Part shown: positions 1 through 6,009 of the stretch, one piece after another | Numbering within the stretch: the stretch's first letter is position 1 | Layout of the letters: each line of letters opens with the position of its first letter | Assembly: GCA_002385675.1 (NCBI GenBank) | Contig: DGDY01000014.1 | Location: forward strand, 1-10,731 | DNA: 10,731 bases | Direction: 5' to 3' | From: Anaerolineales bacterium UBA3940 | GTDB lineage: Bacteria; Chloroflexota; Anaerolineae; Aggregatilineales; UBA3940 | Notes under the pieces: model-generated | Told to the model about the DNA's origin: nothing | The model's database searches: none | The model's input: the letters and a program-made list of their open reading frames with translations, nothing else | Program-made: the position numbers and the translations under genes

Positions 1-344
1 GCCCCGCCCCGCGCCGAGTGCCCCGACGGGAACGAGTACGGGTCAAGGCGGCGGTATATCTGCCCCCACTCCCCCACCGGGCGGCTCCGCCGGATGAGAA
101 ACTTGAGCGTCTGCACGACGAGGAAGGTCAGGATGTCGGCGGCGAGCAGGTAGACGACCCGCAGCCGCCACTCCGGGCCGCCAAGCAAAAACAGCGCGCC
201 CAGAAACAGGAGGAAGGGCACGCCGTCGCCGCTGTGGGTGATGATAATGAAGGTCGAGCGCCGCCAGTCGACGATCTCGCCCATGTAGAGCGCACCGGAA
301 ATGCGCTCGTCGCCCGCCGCCAGCCAGGTATTCAGCTTATACAT
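1..344 (-). CDS. PAP2-superfamily phosphatase, 3'-truncated by window edge
   Basis: Reading leftward from an ATG at 344 gives 114 open codons that run off base 1, so the C-terminus is missing. The protein carries two of the three PAP2 (type 2 phosphatidic acid phosphatase) signature motifs: K81-x6-R88-P89, and P106-S107-G108-H109 within SFPSGHSAR. The third motif (SRxxxxxH) would lie beyond the edge. Hydrophobic segments at about 42-55 and 63-83 fit the multi-pass membrane fold. Known members dephosphorylate lipid phosphates such as phosphatidate or undecaprenyl pyrophosphate at the membrane, and the substrate here cannot be told. The start codon overlaps the end of the upstream glycosyltransferase by 8 bases, which suggests translational coupling and a linked role in lipid or glycan metabolism. 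The family call is firm; the substrate is unknown. Confidence 0.88.
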   Translation of the reverse strand, partial: MYKLNTWLAAGDERISGALYMGEIVDWRRSTFIIITHSGDGVPFLLFLGALFLLGGPEWRLRVVYLLAADILTFLVVQTLKFLIRRSRPVGEWGQIYRRLDPYSFPSGHSARGG

Positions 345-1329
345 GTCGCCGGACGCGGTTCAGCCGCCATTCCGGTGGGCGGTTGCGCCACCGCCATACC
401 AGGCCCACCGGGTAGCCCACCATCTTGGCGACATCCCCCACTACGCGGATAACGGGGACCCACAACGCCGCCCGCAGCCTGTCCGGCGGCTTCAGCCCGC
501 CCCACTGGTTGAGCAGCCGCCGGTACGGCGTGCGGAACATCGCCGCGCCGCCCGCGACGAAGCCCAGCAGCCACCACGGGCTGCGTACCATGGCGAGGAT
601 CAGCAGCAGGGGCGTGGCGACGAGGTACGTTGCATAGCGGATCAGATGCCGGTGCAGAAAGAGGTCCGCCTTGCCATCGCCGCGCGCGTACTGGTAGTAC
701 TGCTTCCAGAAGGCGCGGAGCGACGTGCGGGGCTGGAAGTACGCGATAGCGTCCGGCGCAAAGGCAAACGGCCCGCAGCAGGCCGCCAGCCGGAAGTCCA
801 GCACGAGGTCTTCGCAGAAGTCCAGCCATTCCGGGTAGCCGCCGACCCGCTCGAACGCGCTGCGCCGGTAGGCAACCGACCGGCTGGACGGCATGAACTT
901 CTTCGGGTCGATGTCCCTGAGTTCGGGCAGGACGGTTGCGCCCATCGCTACCTCAAAGGGCGTGCGGGTGTCCGGCAGGAAGAACCCGGCAACGACCTGC
1001 ACCCCGGGGTCGGCCTCAAACGGCGCAACGAGGCGCTCCAGCCAGCACGGGTCCAGCCGGACGCCGGCGTCGGTACTGGCGATCACGTCGTGGGTGGCGG
1101 CGGCAATCGCGATGTTGCGGCCCTCGGAGATGTTCGCGCCGGGCCGCACGATGACGCGCAGCGGCAGGCGGTCGGCATACGACTCTATCACCTCGACGGT
1201 GTTGTCGGTGGAGCCGCCATCGCAGATGACAATCTCATCCGGCTGGCGGGTCTGGGCGACGATGGAGTCCATCAACCGGCGGATGGACTCACCTTCGTTG
1301 AGTACGGTGGCAATGAGTGATACACGCAT
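337..1329 (-). CDS. Glycosyltransferase family 2 with C-terminal membrane segment
   Basis: A 330-aa protein with a GT-A-type GT2 domain. It starts SLIATVLNEGESI, has the nucleotide-binding DGGSTDNT at 37-44, a STDAGVRLD stretch at 85-93 in the place of the DxD metal site, a GGYPE acceptor-region motif at 163-167, the likely catalytic E173-D174 in CEDLVLD, and a QYYQYARGDG segment at 210-219 where processive relatives have QxxRW. A hydrophobic stretch at about 233-262 suggests membrane anchoring. Such enzymes move a sugar from a nucleotide-sugar (or dolichyl/undecaprenyl-linked sugar) to a lipid or glycan; donor and acceptor cannot be read here. The start at 1329 has no Shine-Dalgarno sequence, but a perfect TATAAT lies 6 bases upstream, so the mRNA may be leaderless. 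The downstream PAP2 gene overlaps its stop, consistent with an operon. Confidence 0.9.
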   Translation of the reverse strand: MRVSLIATVLNEGESIRRLMDSIVAQTRQPDEIVICDGGSTDNTVEVIESYADRLPLRVIVRPGANISEGRNIAIAAATHDVIASTDAGVRLDPCWLERLVAPFEADPGVQVVAGFFLPDTRTPFEVAMGATVLPELRDIDPKKFMPSSRSVAYRRSAFERVGGYPEWLDFCEDLVLDFRLAACCGPFAFAPDAIAYFQPRTSLRAFWKQYYQYARGDGKADLFLHRHLIRYATYLVATPLLLILAMVRSPWWLLGFVAGGAAMFRTPYRRLLNQWGGLKPPDRLRAALWVPVIRVVGDVAKMVGYPVGLVWRWRNRPPEWRLNRVRRHV

Positions 1330-1335
1330 GGGCTG

Positions 1336-1341
1336 ATTATA
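1336..1341 (-). promoter_or_regulatory. Perfect -10 box (TATAAT) placed for a leaderless transcript
   Basis: On the minus strand TATAAT is followed by CAGCCC and then the ATG of the glycosyltransferase. Transcription starting about 7 bases after the box would begin on the A of the start codon. There is no Shine-Dalgarno between box and start. The -35 region is poor: TTCGCC lies at a 19-base spacing and there is no good match at 17. A chance match is possible. Confidence 0.45.
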
Positions 1342-1393
1342 ACCACGCGGGGGAAAAAGAGGCGAACGGGGGAGGTATGTGTACAGCCATCAT

Positions 1394-1422
1394 GTAGGGG
1401 CAGGTCTGAGACCTGCCCCTAC
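1394..1422. repeat. Perfect 29-base palindrome, REP-like intergenic repeat
   Basis: Two 14-base arms, GTAGGGGCAGGTCT and its exact reverse complement, flank a single G at 1408. The unit lies in the gap between two leftward genes and has no T-run after it on either strand. G/C-rich palindromes of this look recur many times between genes in several Chloroflexota and cyanobacterial genomes, so a dispersed REP/MITE-like repeat is more likely than a gene-specific operator. In an RNA it would still form a very stable hairpin that could protect or end a transcript. Only one copy lies in this window. Confidence 0.7.
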
Positions 1423-1426
1423 TCTA

Positions 1427-1478
1427 CCCCATCCCCCGGCCCCTGCCCCGCTAGCAGGGAAGGGGAGGTTGGATGGGG
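1427..1478. repeat. 52-base imperfect palindrome centred on GCTAGC
   Basis: Outer arms CCCCATCC (1427-1434) and GGATGGGG (1471-1478) are exact complements. The inner C-rich and G-rich stretches (1440-1450 and 1455-1465) pair with two mismatches, and the axis falls in the middle of GCTAGC (1450-1455). Overall 20 of 26 positions pair. It sits 4 bases from the 29-base palindrome, so the two form a pair of intergenic repeats. It resembles dispersed repeats of Chloroflexota genomes, from memory and not checked. Mismatches between the arms suggest it is older or less constrained than its neighbour. Confidence 0.6.
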
Positions 1479-1548
1479 GTTTCGCACACGCTGCGCACAG
1501 GTGTGCCATATCGATCACATTATGAGCGTCCGGTGTCAGACGCCTTGC

Positions 1549-2430
1549 CTACTCCACCATGACCCACCGCGGGAGGGCCAGCAGCCAGCGCCGGATCTCG
1601 TCCCAGTCGGCGCCGGGGGGCGGCGGGCTGGCGACGTGTGACAGCGCCAGCGCGAGCCGGTCGTCGGTGCGCGCGTGCTCACCCCGGTTATCCGCCGGGT
1701 AAAACAGGTCGAGCGTGCCGCGCAGCCGCTCCACGACGCGCTCGCGCAGTGCGTTGATGGCCGCCGTAGGAGCCATCAGCACAAAAACATCGTCGTCCAG
1801 GTGTCCGCAGAAGCCCGCCTCGCCGCACGTCTCGCTCATGGCGTTGCTGAGCGTCAGCCCGATGAGCCGCAGGACGTCGTCGCTCGCCACAAAGCCGTAC
1901 ATCTCGCGGAAGGTCCACAGCCCCAGCAGCCGGGCGACGAGCAGTTCCAGCGATGCGCCCGGCGCTGCCCCGCGCATCCCCAGCACGGCCTCAAAGACGC
2001 GCCCCCGCTCCGGCAACCCGGTTACCGGGTTGGCCTCGCGCAGCAGGGTGGCGCGCTCCAGCGTGTTGTGAACGCGCAGGCGCAGCTCGTGGATGTCAAA
2101 CGGCTTGGTGATGTAGTCCGTCATGCCGATGCTCAGCCCCTGCAGCCGGTCCAGGCGACCCCGGCGCTCGGTCAGGAAGATGATCGGCACGTAGCGGGTG
2201 ATGTGGCTCTCGCGGAGGCGGCGGGAGATCTCCAGCCCGTCGATGTCGGGCAGGCGGATGTCCAGCAGGATGAGGTCGGGCGGATGGGCGCTCGCCAGCC
2301 GGATAGCCTCCTCACCCCGGCCTGTCGACGCGACCGCATAGCCCTGCATGCCGAAGTAGGCACTGAGCATCTCGGCGAGGTCGAGGTCATCCTCGACGAT
2401 CAGAAGCCTGGGTTGCTGGTCTCTGCGCAT
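1549..2430 (-). CDS. Response regulator: receiver domain plus degenerate GGDEF-like domain
   Basis: A 293-aa protein from the ATG at 2430. I prefer this start because GGAAG lies 7 bases upstream and the protein begins MRRDQQPRLLIVEDD, as receivers do. An in-frame ATG at 2478 adds 16 residues but has no Shine-Dalgarno. Residues 8-125 form a complete CheY-like receiver: acidic pair D14-D15, phospho-acceptor D57 in LILLDIRLPDIDG, T87 and K109-P110. From about residue 134 (NPVTGLPERGRVFEAV) the sequence matches the start of a GGDEF domain, but the signature position reads LDDDVF at 211-216 and the final part is short, so diguanylate cyclase activity is unlikely. It may act as a protein- or nucleotide-binding output. 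No cognate kinase is in the window. The roadblock and V4R genes upstream on the same strand suggest a common signalling pathway. Confidence 0.87.
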   Translation of the reverse strand: MRRDQQPRLLIVEDDLDLAEMLSAYFGMQGYAVASTGRGEEAIRLASAHPPDLILLDIRLPDIDGLEISRRLRESHITRYVPIIFLTERRGRLDRLQGLSIGMTDYITKPFDIHELRLRVHNTLERATLLREANPVTGLPERGRVFEAVLGMRGAAPGASLELLVARLLGLWTFREMYGFVASDDVLRLIGLTLSNAMSETCGEAGFCGHLDDDVFVLMAPTAAINALRERVVERLRGTLDLFYPADNRGEHARTDDRLALALSHVASPPPPGADWDEIRRWLLALPRWVMVE

Positions 2431-2577
2431 AGCACGACTTCCAGACTGCTGCCCCCAGGCGACATCCGGTGGGCGCATGGAAGTGGGTGGCGTGACGCGC
2501 GGGCGGCAAACAGCTTACAGCCCTGCTGGCTCACTCGCAGACGGCTGCTCGTATGGACTTTGGACGTTTTGCAGGCG

Positions 2578-2592
2578 GCGGGCACGGCCCGC
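2578..2592 (-). terminator. Short GC hairpin just after the roadblock gene, weak terminator candidate
   Basis: GCGGGC and GCCCGC form a 6-bp stem with an ACG loop, starting 7 bases past the roadblock stop codon. No T-tract follows on the minus strand, so it may only pause or stabilise RNA and allow read-through into the response regulator. Confidence 0.25.
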
Positions 2593-2599
2593 ACGCCGG

Positions 2600-2971
2600 T
2601 CAGATCAGCGCGGCCAGGTCTTCGACGGCGCGCCGCATGTCCAGGAAGATCAGGCCCAGGCGGGCGTCCTTGCGAGCCAGCACGGTCAGCACGGCTTCCT
2701 CGCCGATGGCCATCAGGATAACGTAGCCGGCCTCACCCTTGATGTAGACCTGGTCGAGCACGCCACGGCCCAGTTCGCCGGCAATGCGCTCGCCGAGGGA
2801 TAGCATCGCCGCCGACATCGCCGCAACGCGGTCCTCTTCGACATCGGCAGGCATGGAAGATGCGATGCTCAGGCCGTCCACGCTGATAATCGCGGCTGCC
2901 TCGACGGACGGTGAGCTAACCTGTAGATCACGCAGCCGCTCGATCATTTGCTCGGTGCGAGACTTCGTCAC
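2600..2971 (-). CDS. Roadblock/LC7 domain protein (MglB-like)
   Basis: A 123-aa protein made of one roadblock/LC7 domain, the usual size for bacterial stand-alone members. After an N-terminal helix (MTKSRTEQMIERLRDL) comes the typical central strand pattern AAAIISVDGLSIASS (25-39), a helix with AAMSAAMLSLGERIAGELG, strands carrying the VYIKGEAGYVILMAIGEEA segment, and the final helix ARLGLIFLDMRRAVEDLAAL. Known bacterial members dimerise and often act as GTPase-activating or scaffold partners of small Ras-like GTPases such as MglA, but no GTPase gene is visible here. The start is GTG at 2971, supported by GAGGAG 7 bases upstream. A good sigma-70-type promoter lies about 100 bases upstream. 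Placement between a V4R gene and a response regulator suggests a signalling role; that part is inference. Confidence 0.9.
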   Translation of the reverse strand: MTKSRTEQMIERLRDLQVSSPSVEAAAIISVDGLSIASSMPADVEEDRVAAMSAAMLSLGERIAGELGRGVLDQVYIKGEAGYVILMAIGEEAVLTVLARKDARLGLIFLDMRRAVEDLAALI

Positions 2972-3072
2972 TGTCTAACTCCTCACGATGTTCCGGTGTG
3001 ATTCGGGTACGAGATGGGATCTCCATTGGCGACTGCGGTGGCGGTGTCGAGCCGCTGCGCCGCATGCCCGCC

Positions 3073-3101
3073 AGTATAGTACAGGCCCGGGGGCGGGGCA
3101 A
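3073..3101 (-). promoter_or_regulatory. Likely sigma-70 promoter of the roadblock gene
   Basis: On the minus strand TTGCCC (3101-3096) and TATACT (3078-3073) are separated by exactly 17 bases. The -35 matches the consensus at 4 of 6 positions and the -10 at 5 of 6. It sits just after the V4R stop codon and gives a leader of about 95 bases before the GTG at 2971. The roadblock gene could thus be expressed apart from V4R. Confidence 0.55.
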
Positions 3102-3115
3102 CAGAGGCGCGCCCG

Positions 3116-3940
3116 CTACTCAACCGGTACTTTCTCGATCAAGATCACGCAGTTCTTATCGCCTTTGGCCATGCACTCGGTTTCCATCAGGCGGAATTTC
3201 TTGTTGTTGGTCGTCCAGGCGAGCGCCGCCTGCAGCACGCCGATCGCCAGGTGGCACACAGGCTCGGTGTCGTGGCGGCCCCAGCACACGGGGCAGCGCG
3301 TAATGCGCCAGATCCAGTGCTTCTCGTCCTCGTCCACCTCAACGACCTGGTCGCTGACGGTGTTGAAGAACTTGGAGAAGAACTCCAGACCCAGCTTGAC
3401 CTTCGCCTCCAGCGAGCCGACGCGCATCGCAACCTGTGCGGCGGCGGCCACGCTCTTGAACTGCGCCAGCCCTTCACGGAAGGCCTGCTCGCCCGCACGC
3501 ACGGCAAACACCCGCGCCCCACGCGGGCCGTACATATCCCAGATGGCCTGCTGAAGCTGGCCGACGCCCTCGAACGGGAAGGCCTTTTTCATGTTGTCCG
3601 GCGGGTAGTTACCGATGTACTGCGGGATGCGCGCCATGTTGAGCATCGCGTTCACACCCTGGCGGCCCATCACCTCCTCGGCAGACGTCAGGATGATACG
3701 CGCCCACTTGTTCGGGTAGTAGTAGCCGGACAGCGCCGGGGCGGAAGCATCGTCTTTCTTCTCCTCCGCAGCCGGGGCGGGCGGAGCATCCTGCTTCGCC
3801 GCCTCTGCCGGCGCGGGGGCGGCCTCCTGCTTCTTCTCGGCGGGCGGATCCGGCGGGGCCGACGGAGCCGGCCCGTTTGAACCCGGCGCAGCCTGGGGTT
3901 TCTCTTCGCGTGTTGCTTCGGTGGCCTTCTCTTCGGACAT
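3116..3940 (-). CDS. V4R (4-vinyl reductase-like) domain protein with disordered N-terminus
   Basis: A 274-aa protein from the ATG at 3940, chosen because GGAG lies 6 bases upstream. An in-frame ATG at 4012 adds 24 residues without a ribosome site. Residues 1-70 are low-complexity Pro/Ala/Glu/Lys, probably disordered. Residues 72-274 match the V4R fold: GYYYPNKWARIILTSAEEVMG, PFEGVGQLQQAIWDMYGPRGARV, a helical linker, then the Cys-rich end with C216-P-V-C219, C229 and EC256-x7-C264 (ECMAKGDKNC), the usual V4R signature. V4R domains occur in the bacteriochlorophyll protein BchJ and in many sensors that bind small molecules. No photosynthesis gene is nearby, so a sensory or ligand-binding role with the roadblock and response-regulator neighbours fits better than pigment synthesis. 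The cysteines may bind a metal (inference). Confidence 0.85.
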   Translation of the reverse strand: MSEEKATEATREEKPQAAPGSNGPAPSAPPDPPAEKKQEAAPAPAEAAKQDAPPAPAAEEKKDDASAPALSGYYYPNKWARIILTSAEEVMGRQGVNAMLNMARIPQYIGNYPPDNMKKAFPFEGVGQLQQAIWDMYGPRGARVFAVRAGEQAFREGLAQFKSVAAAAQVAMRVGSLEAKVKLGLEFFSKFFNTVSDQVVEVDEDEKHWIWRITRCPVCWGRHDTEPVCHLAIGVLQAALAWTTNNKKFRLMETECMAKGDKNCVILIEKVPVE

Positions 3941-4321
3941 GCGATTCTCCAGGATGTTCGAACGCTGGTGTTCTGATGATCGGCGGCGCGTGATACGACC
4001 GGGCATCTGCACCGGCGGGCCGCCTGCGGTTGGATGAACGTCGTGAGTGCCTATACAATCAGTCTGCGGTGCGACCGGAAGGCGCTCCGCAGGCTGGCGG
4101 CCTACACTCCGCCTGACACAGGATAAATCGGCGCGCCGCCTCAGGCAAGTGGGGCTGTTACGTATACGACCTTACCCCGGGCTGCGCAGAGCGCAGCCCG
4201 CACGAGGGTGAGATTTCGTCGTCAACCCACTTCGCGGCCCCGGAGCGGTTTATCAGCTTTGCAACGATTAGTTGGCGGGCTGTGAGGCCCATCTACCTAC
4301 ACCCATGAGACAGGAGTCACC
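3941..4321. other. 381-base divergent intergenic region without a gene
   Basis: This gap separates the leftward V4R gene from the rightward RNA methyltransferase gene, so both promoters should lie here. I see only weak hexamers: TATAGG on the minus strand (4055-4050) and TATACG on the plus strand (4163-4168, inside the 8-base palindrome CGTATACG at 4161-4168), neither with a convincing -35. A perfect 10-bp inverted repeat lies at 4178-4200. The Shine-Dalgarno AGGAG of the rightward gene is at 4312-4316. No open frame in it has coding character, and I recognise no tRNA or riboswitch. Confidence 0.6.
4178..4200. repeat. Perfect 10-bp inverted repeat in the divergent region
   Basis: CGGGCTGCGC and its exact complement GCGCAGCCCG flank the 3-base loop AGA. 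It is a GC-only stem except for one T/A pair. It lies about 120 bases before the methyltransferase start. It could be an intergenic REP-like repeat, an operator or an RNA hairpin; there is no T-run after it. Confidence 0.5.
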
Positions 4322-5560
4322 GTGAGCGAGACGTTTGAGCTGGTGCCCTTCGCTATGGCGCATGGAGGTGCCGCCATCGGGCGGCATGCGGGCCGGGCCG
4401 TGTTTGTGCCCTATGCCATCCCCGGCGAGCGGCTGCGTGTCGAGATCGTTGAGGACAAGGGCCGCTTTGCCCATGCGCGCATCGTCGAGATCATCGAGCC
4501 CTCGCCCGACCGTGTCGAGCCGCCCTGCCCTCACTTCGGGCCGGGGCTGTGCGGCGGCTGCAGCTTCCAGCACATCGCCTACGAGCGCCAGCTTGAGATC
4601 AAGCGCAGCATCGTGCAGGACCAGCTTGAGCGCATCGGCAAGTTTGAGGGCGTGCCCGTCCACCCGACAATCCCCAGCCCGGAGCCCTGGCAGTACCGCT
4701 CTTACGCCACCTTCACGATGACGGACGACGGCAAGCCCGCCTTCTACAGCGACGACAACCGGCGGCTCGTCCCCATCGAGGTGTGCTACATCATCCACCC
4801 GGCGCTGCTGGAACTCTTTGAGATGATGGACTTCGAGCCGGGGAACATCACCCGCATGAAATTACAGGTCGGCTCCGACCCGGAAGACCGGATGCTCGTC
4901 ATCGAGACAGTGGACGACCTGCCGCCGGAGATCGAGGTGGACTTCCCCGTGTCGATCAACATGCTGCTCTCGGACAATGAGCCGGTGAACCTGATCGGGC
5001 GGTCGAGCGTGCGCTACCAGGTGTTCAACCGCACCTTCCGCGTGACGGCGGGCGCATTCTTCCACGCCAACGTGCCGGTTGTGGAGGCGCTCGTCGAGCT
5101 GGTGCTCGGAGCCCTCAACCTCCAGGGCGACGAAGTGCTGCTCGACCTGTACAGCGGCGTCGGCGTGCTCACGGCCTTCCTCGCCGAGCGGGCCGATCTC
5201 GTCGTCAGCGTCGAGAGCTACCCACCCGCGGTGACGGACGCCGAGGTCAACCTGGACGACCTGGAGAACGTCGATCTGGTCGAGGGGCCGGTCGAGGCGG
5301 TGCTGGAGGACCTCGAAGGGCCGTTCGACGCCATCGTGCTGGACCCGCCGCCCGGCGGCCTAAGCGTCGAGGCTATCGACGAGCTGGGACGGCTGGCCGC
5401 GCCGGTGCTCGTATACGTGAGTTCCGACCCGGCGACGCTGGCGCGGGACGCGCGGCGGCTTGTGGACAATCACGGCTACCAACTCGTTGAGGTCCAGCCG
5501 GTGGACATGCACCCGCAGGCCCATCACGTCATGTGCGTGGCCGTGCTGAGGCACGCATAA
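4322..5560 (+). CDS. TrmA/RlmD-family RNA methyltransferase homologue with altered active site
   Basis: A 412-aa protein, the size of RlmD (RumA). The GTG start has AGGAG 5 bases upstream. Residues 5-60 form a TRAM RNA-binding domain (AIGRHAGRAVFVPYAIPGE). Fe-S ligands are C69, C77, C80 (CPHFGPGLCGGC) and C155. The SAM-binding motif is DLYSGVG at 275-281. The family uses a covalent Cys to methylate uracil C5 in tRNA or 23S rRNA, with a Glu as base. Here the VSCNPATLARD motif reads VSSDPATLARD, so the nucleophile is S368. The Glu of the C-terminal HxE motif is M404 (HHVMC), and the DPPR motif reads DPPPGG (341-346). Binding parts are kept while both catalytic residues are gone, so ordinary m5U formation is doubtful. 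It may be an inactive paralogue or one with another chemistry. The next gene starts 15 bases downstream. Confidence 0.85.
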   Translation: MSETFELVPFAMAHGGAAIGRHAGRAVFVPYAIPGERLRVEIVEDKGRFAHARIVEIIEPSPDRVEPPCPHFGPGLCGGCSFQHIAYERQLEIKRSIVQDQLERIGKFEGVPVHPTIPSPEPWQYRSYATFTMTDDGKPAFYSDDNRRLVPIEVCYIIHPALLELFEMMDFEPGNITRMKLQVGSDPEDRMLVIETVDDLPPEIEVDFPVSINMLLSDNEPVNLIGRSSVRYQVFNRTFRVTAGAFFHANVPVVEALVELVLGALNLQGDEVLLDLYSGVGVLTAFLAERADLVVSVESYPPAVTDAEVNLDDLENVDLVEGPVEAVLEDLEGPFDAIVLDPPPGGLSVEAIDELGRLAAPVLVYVSSDPATLARDARRLVDNHGYQLVEVQPVDMHPQAHHVMCVAVLRHA

Positions 5561-5575
5561 GAAGGCAGCGCCAGC

Positions 5576-5944
5576 ATGGAAGACATTTCTGGCACAGAAC
5601 GGGCGGAGTCCATCGAAGCCCTGCAATCGGCCATCCGCAAGTCCCAAAAAGCGCTGGCTCAAATAGCGGAGAAAGGCGCCAGCACGACGCTGGTTGAGAA
5701 GCGGCTGAAGGCCCTTCAGGTCGGCCTCGCCGTACTGGAAGCCGTCTGGAATCAAAAGCCTCACCCGCACAGCCGCGAAGACCTGACCGAGGCCCGCACC
5801 GTTCTGGCCGGCCTGCTCCCGTCCATCGAGCGCATTTACGCCCGGTCAAAGGCAGGCAGCCCGCAAAAAACGCTTCTGGAAAGAAGGCGAAGAGCCTTAG
5901 AACTGGCTGTCCATGCCATTGACAGGCTTTCCCTGGCTGAATAA
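5576..5944 (+). CDS. Uncharacterised 122-aa helical protein with internal duplication
   Basis: I do not recognise a family. The protein is predicted almost wholly helical, rich in Ala, Leu, Arg, Lys and Glu, with no signal peptide or membrane segment. The two halves look alike: TLVEKRLKAL (38-47) matches TLLERRRRAL (99-108) at an offset of 61, each followed by a short amphipathic helix (QVGLAVLEAV; ELAVHAIDRL) and preceded by a K/G/A/S-rich turn. This suggests two copies of a roughly 50-residue helical hairpin. Codon use is more A/T-rich than in the neighbours (AAA, CAA, ATA, TTA codons), which hints at a more recent arrival or relaxed expression. The start has only GAAGG 10 bases upstream. 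The 15-base gap from the methyltransferase gene suggests co-transcription. Confidence 0.7.
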   Translation: MEDISGTERAESIEALQSAIRKSQKALAQIAEKGASTTLVEKRLKALQVGLAVLEAVWNQKPHPHSREDLTEARTVLAGLLPSIERIYARSKAGSPQKTLLERRRRALELAVHAIDRLSLAE

Positions 5945-5947
5945 CCT
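5919..5947 (+). promoter_or_regulatory. Candidate promoter before the immunity-like gene
   Basis: A perfect TTGACA (5919-5924) is followed after 17 bases by TAACCT (5942-5947), a weak -10 with 3 of 6 matches. It overlaps the end of the preceding gene. A start near 5954 would give a leader of about 56 bases containing a small 5-bp hairpin, CCGTG/CACGG at 5968-5981. The -35 may be chance, since it encodes Ile-Asp-Arg. Confidence 0.35.
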
Positions 5948-6009
5948 ATCTAGATGCGGCTCTATCGCCGTGCGATCACGGTAGGTGTTGGGAAGCAGGA
6001 GGGTGTGAC

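Noticed and set aside
301..1320. 339-aa plus-strand frame over the glycosyltransferase
   Set aside because: The opposite strand carries conserved GT2 motifs. The plus-strand peptide is Arg/Ala/Gly/Pro-rich with no recognisable domain.
1675..2721. 348-aa plus-strand frame over the response regulator
   Set aside because: It crosses two genes with clear domains on the minus strand and has no ribosome site or conserved motif.
3251..3880. Plus-strand frame opposite the V4R gene with a His-rich and Arg/Gly-rich peptide
   Set aside because: The V4R signature cysteines and GGAG site on the minus strand are decisive. The Arg/Gly-rich tail is the shadow of the Pro/Ala-rich linker.
3116..3940. Reading the V4R protein as a bacteriochlorophyll biosynthesis enzyme (BchJ)
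   Set aside because: No pigment gene is in the window, and the protein has a long disordered tail and signalling-type neighbours. V4R alone does not imply that reaction.
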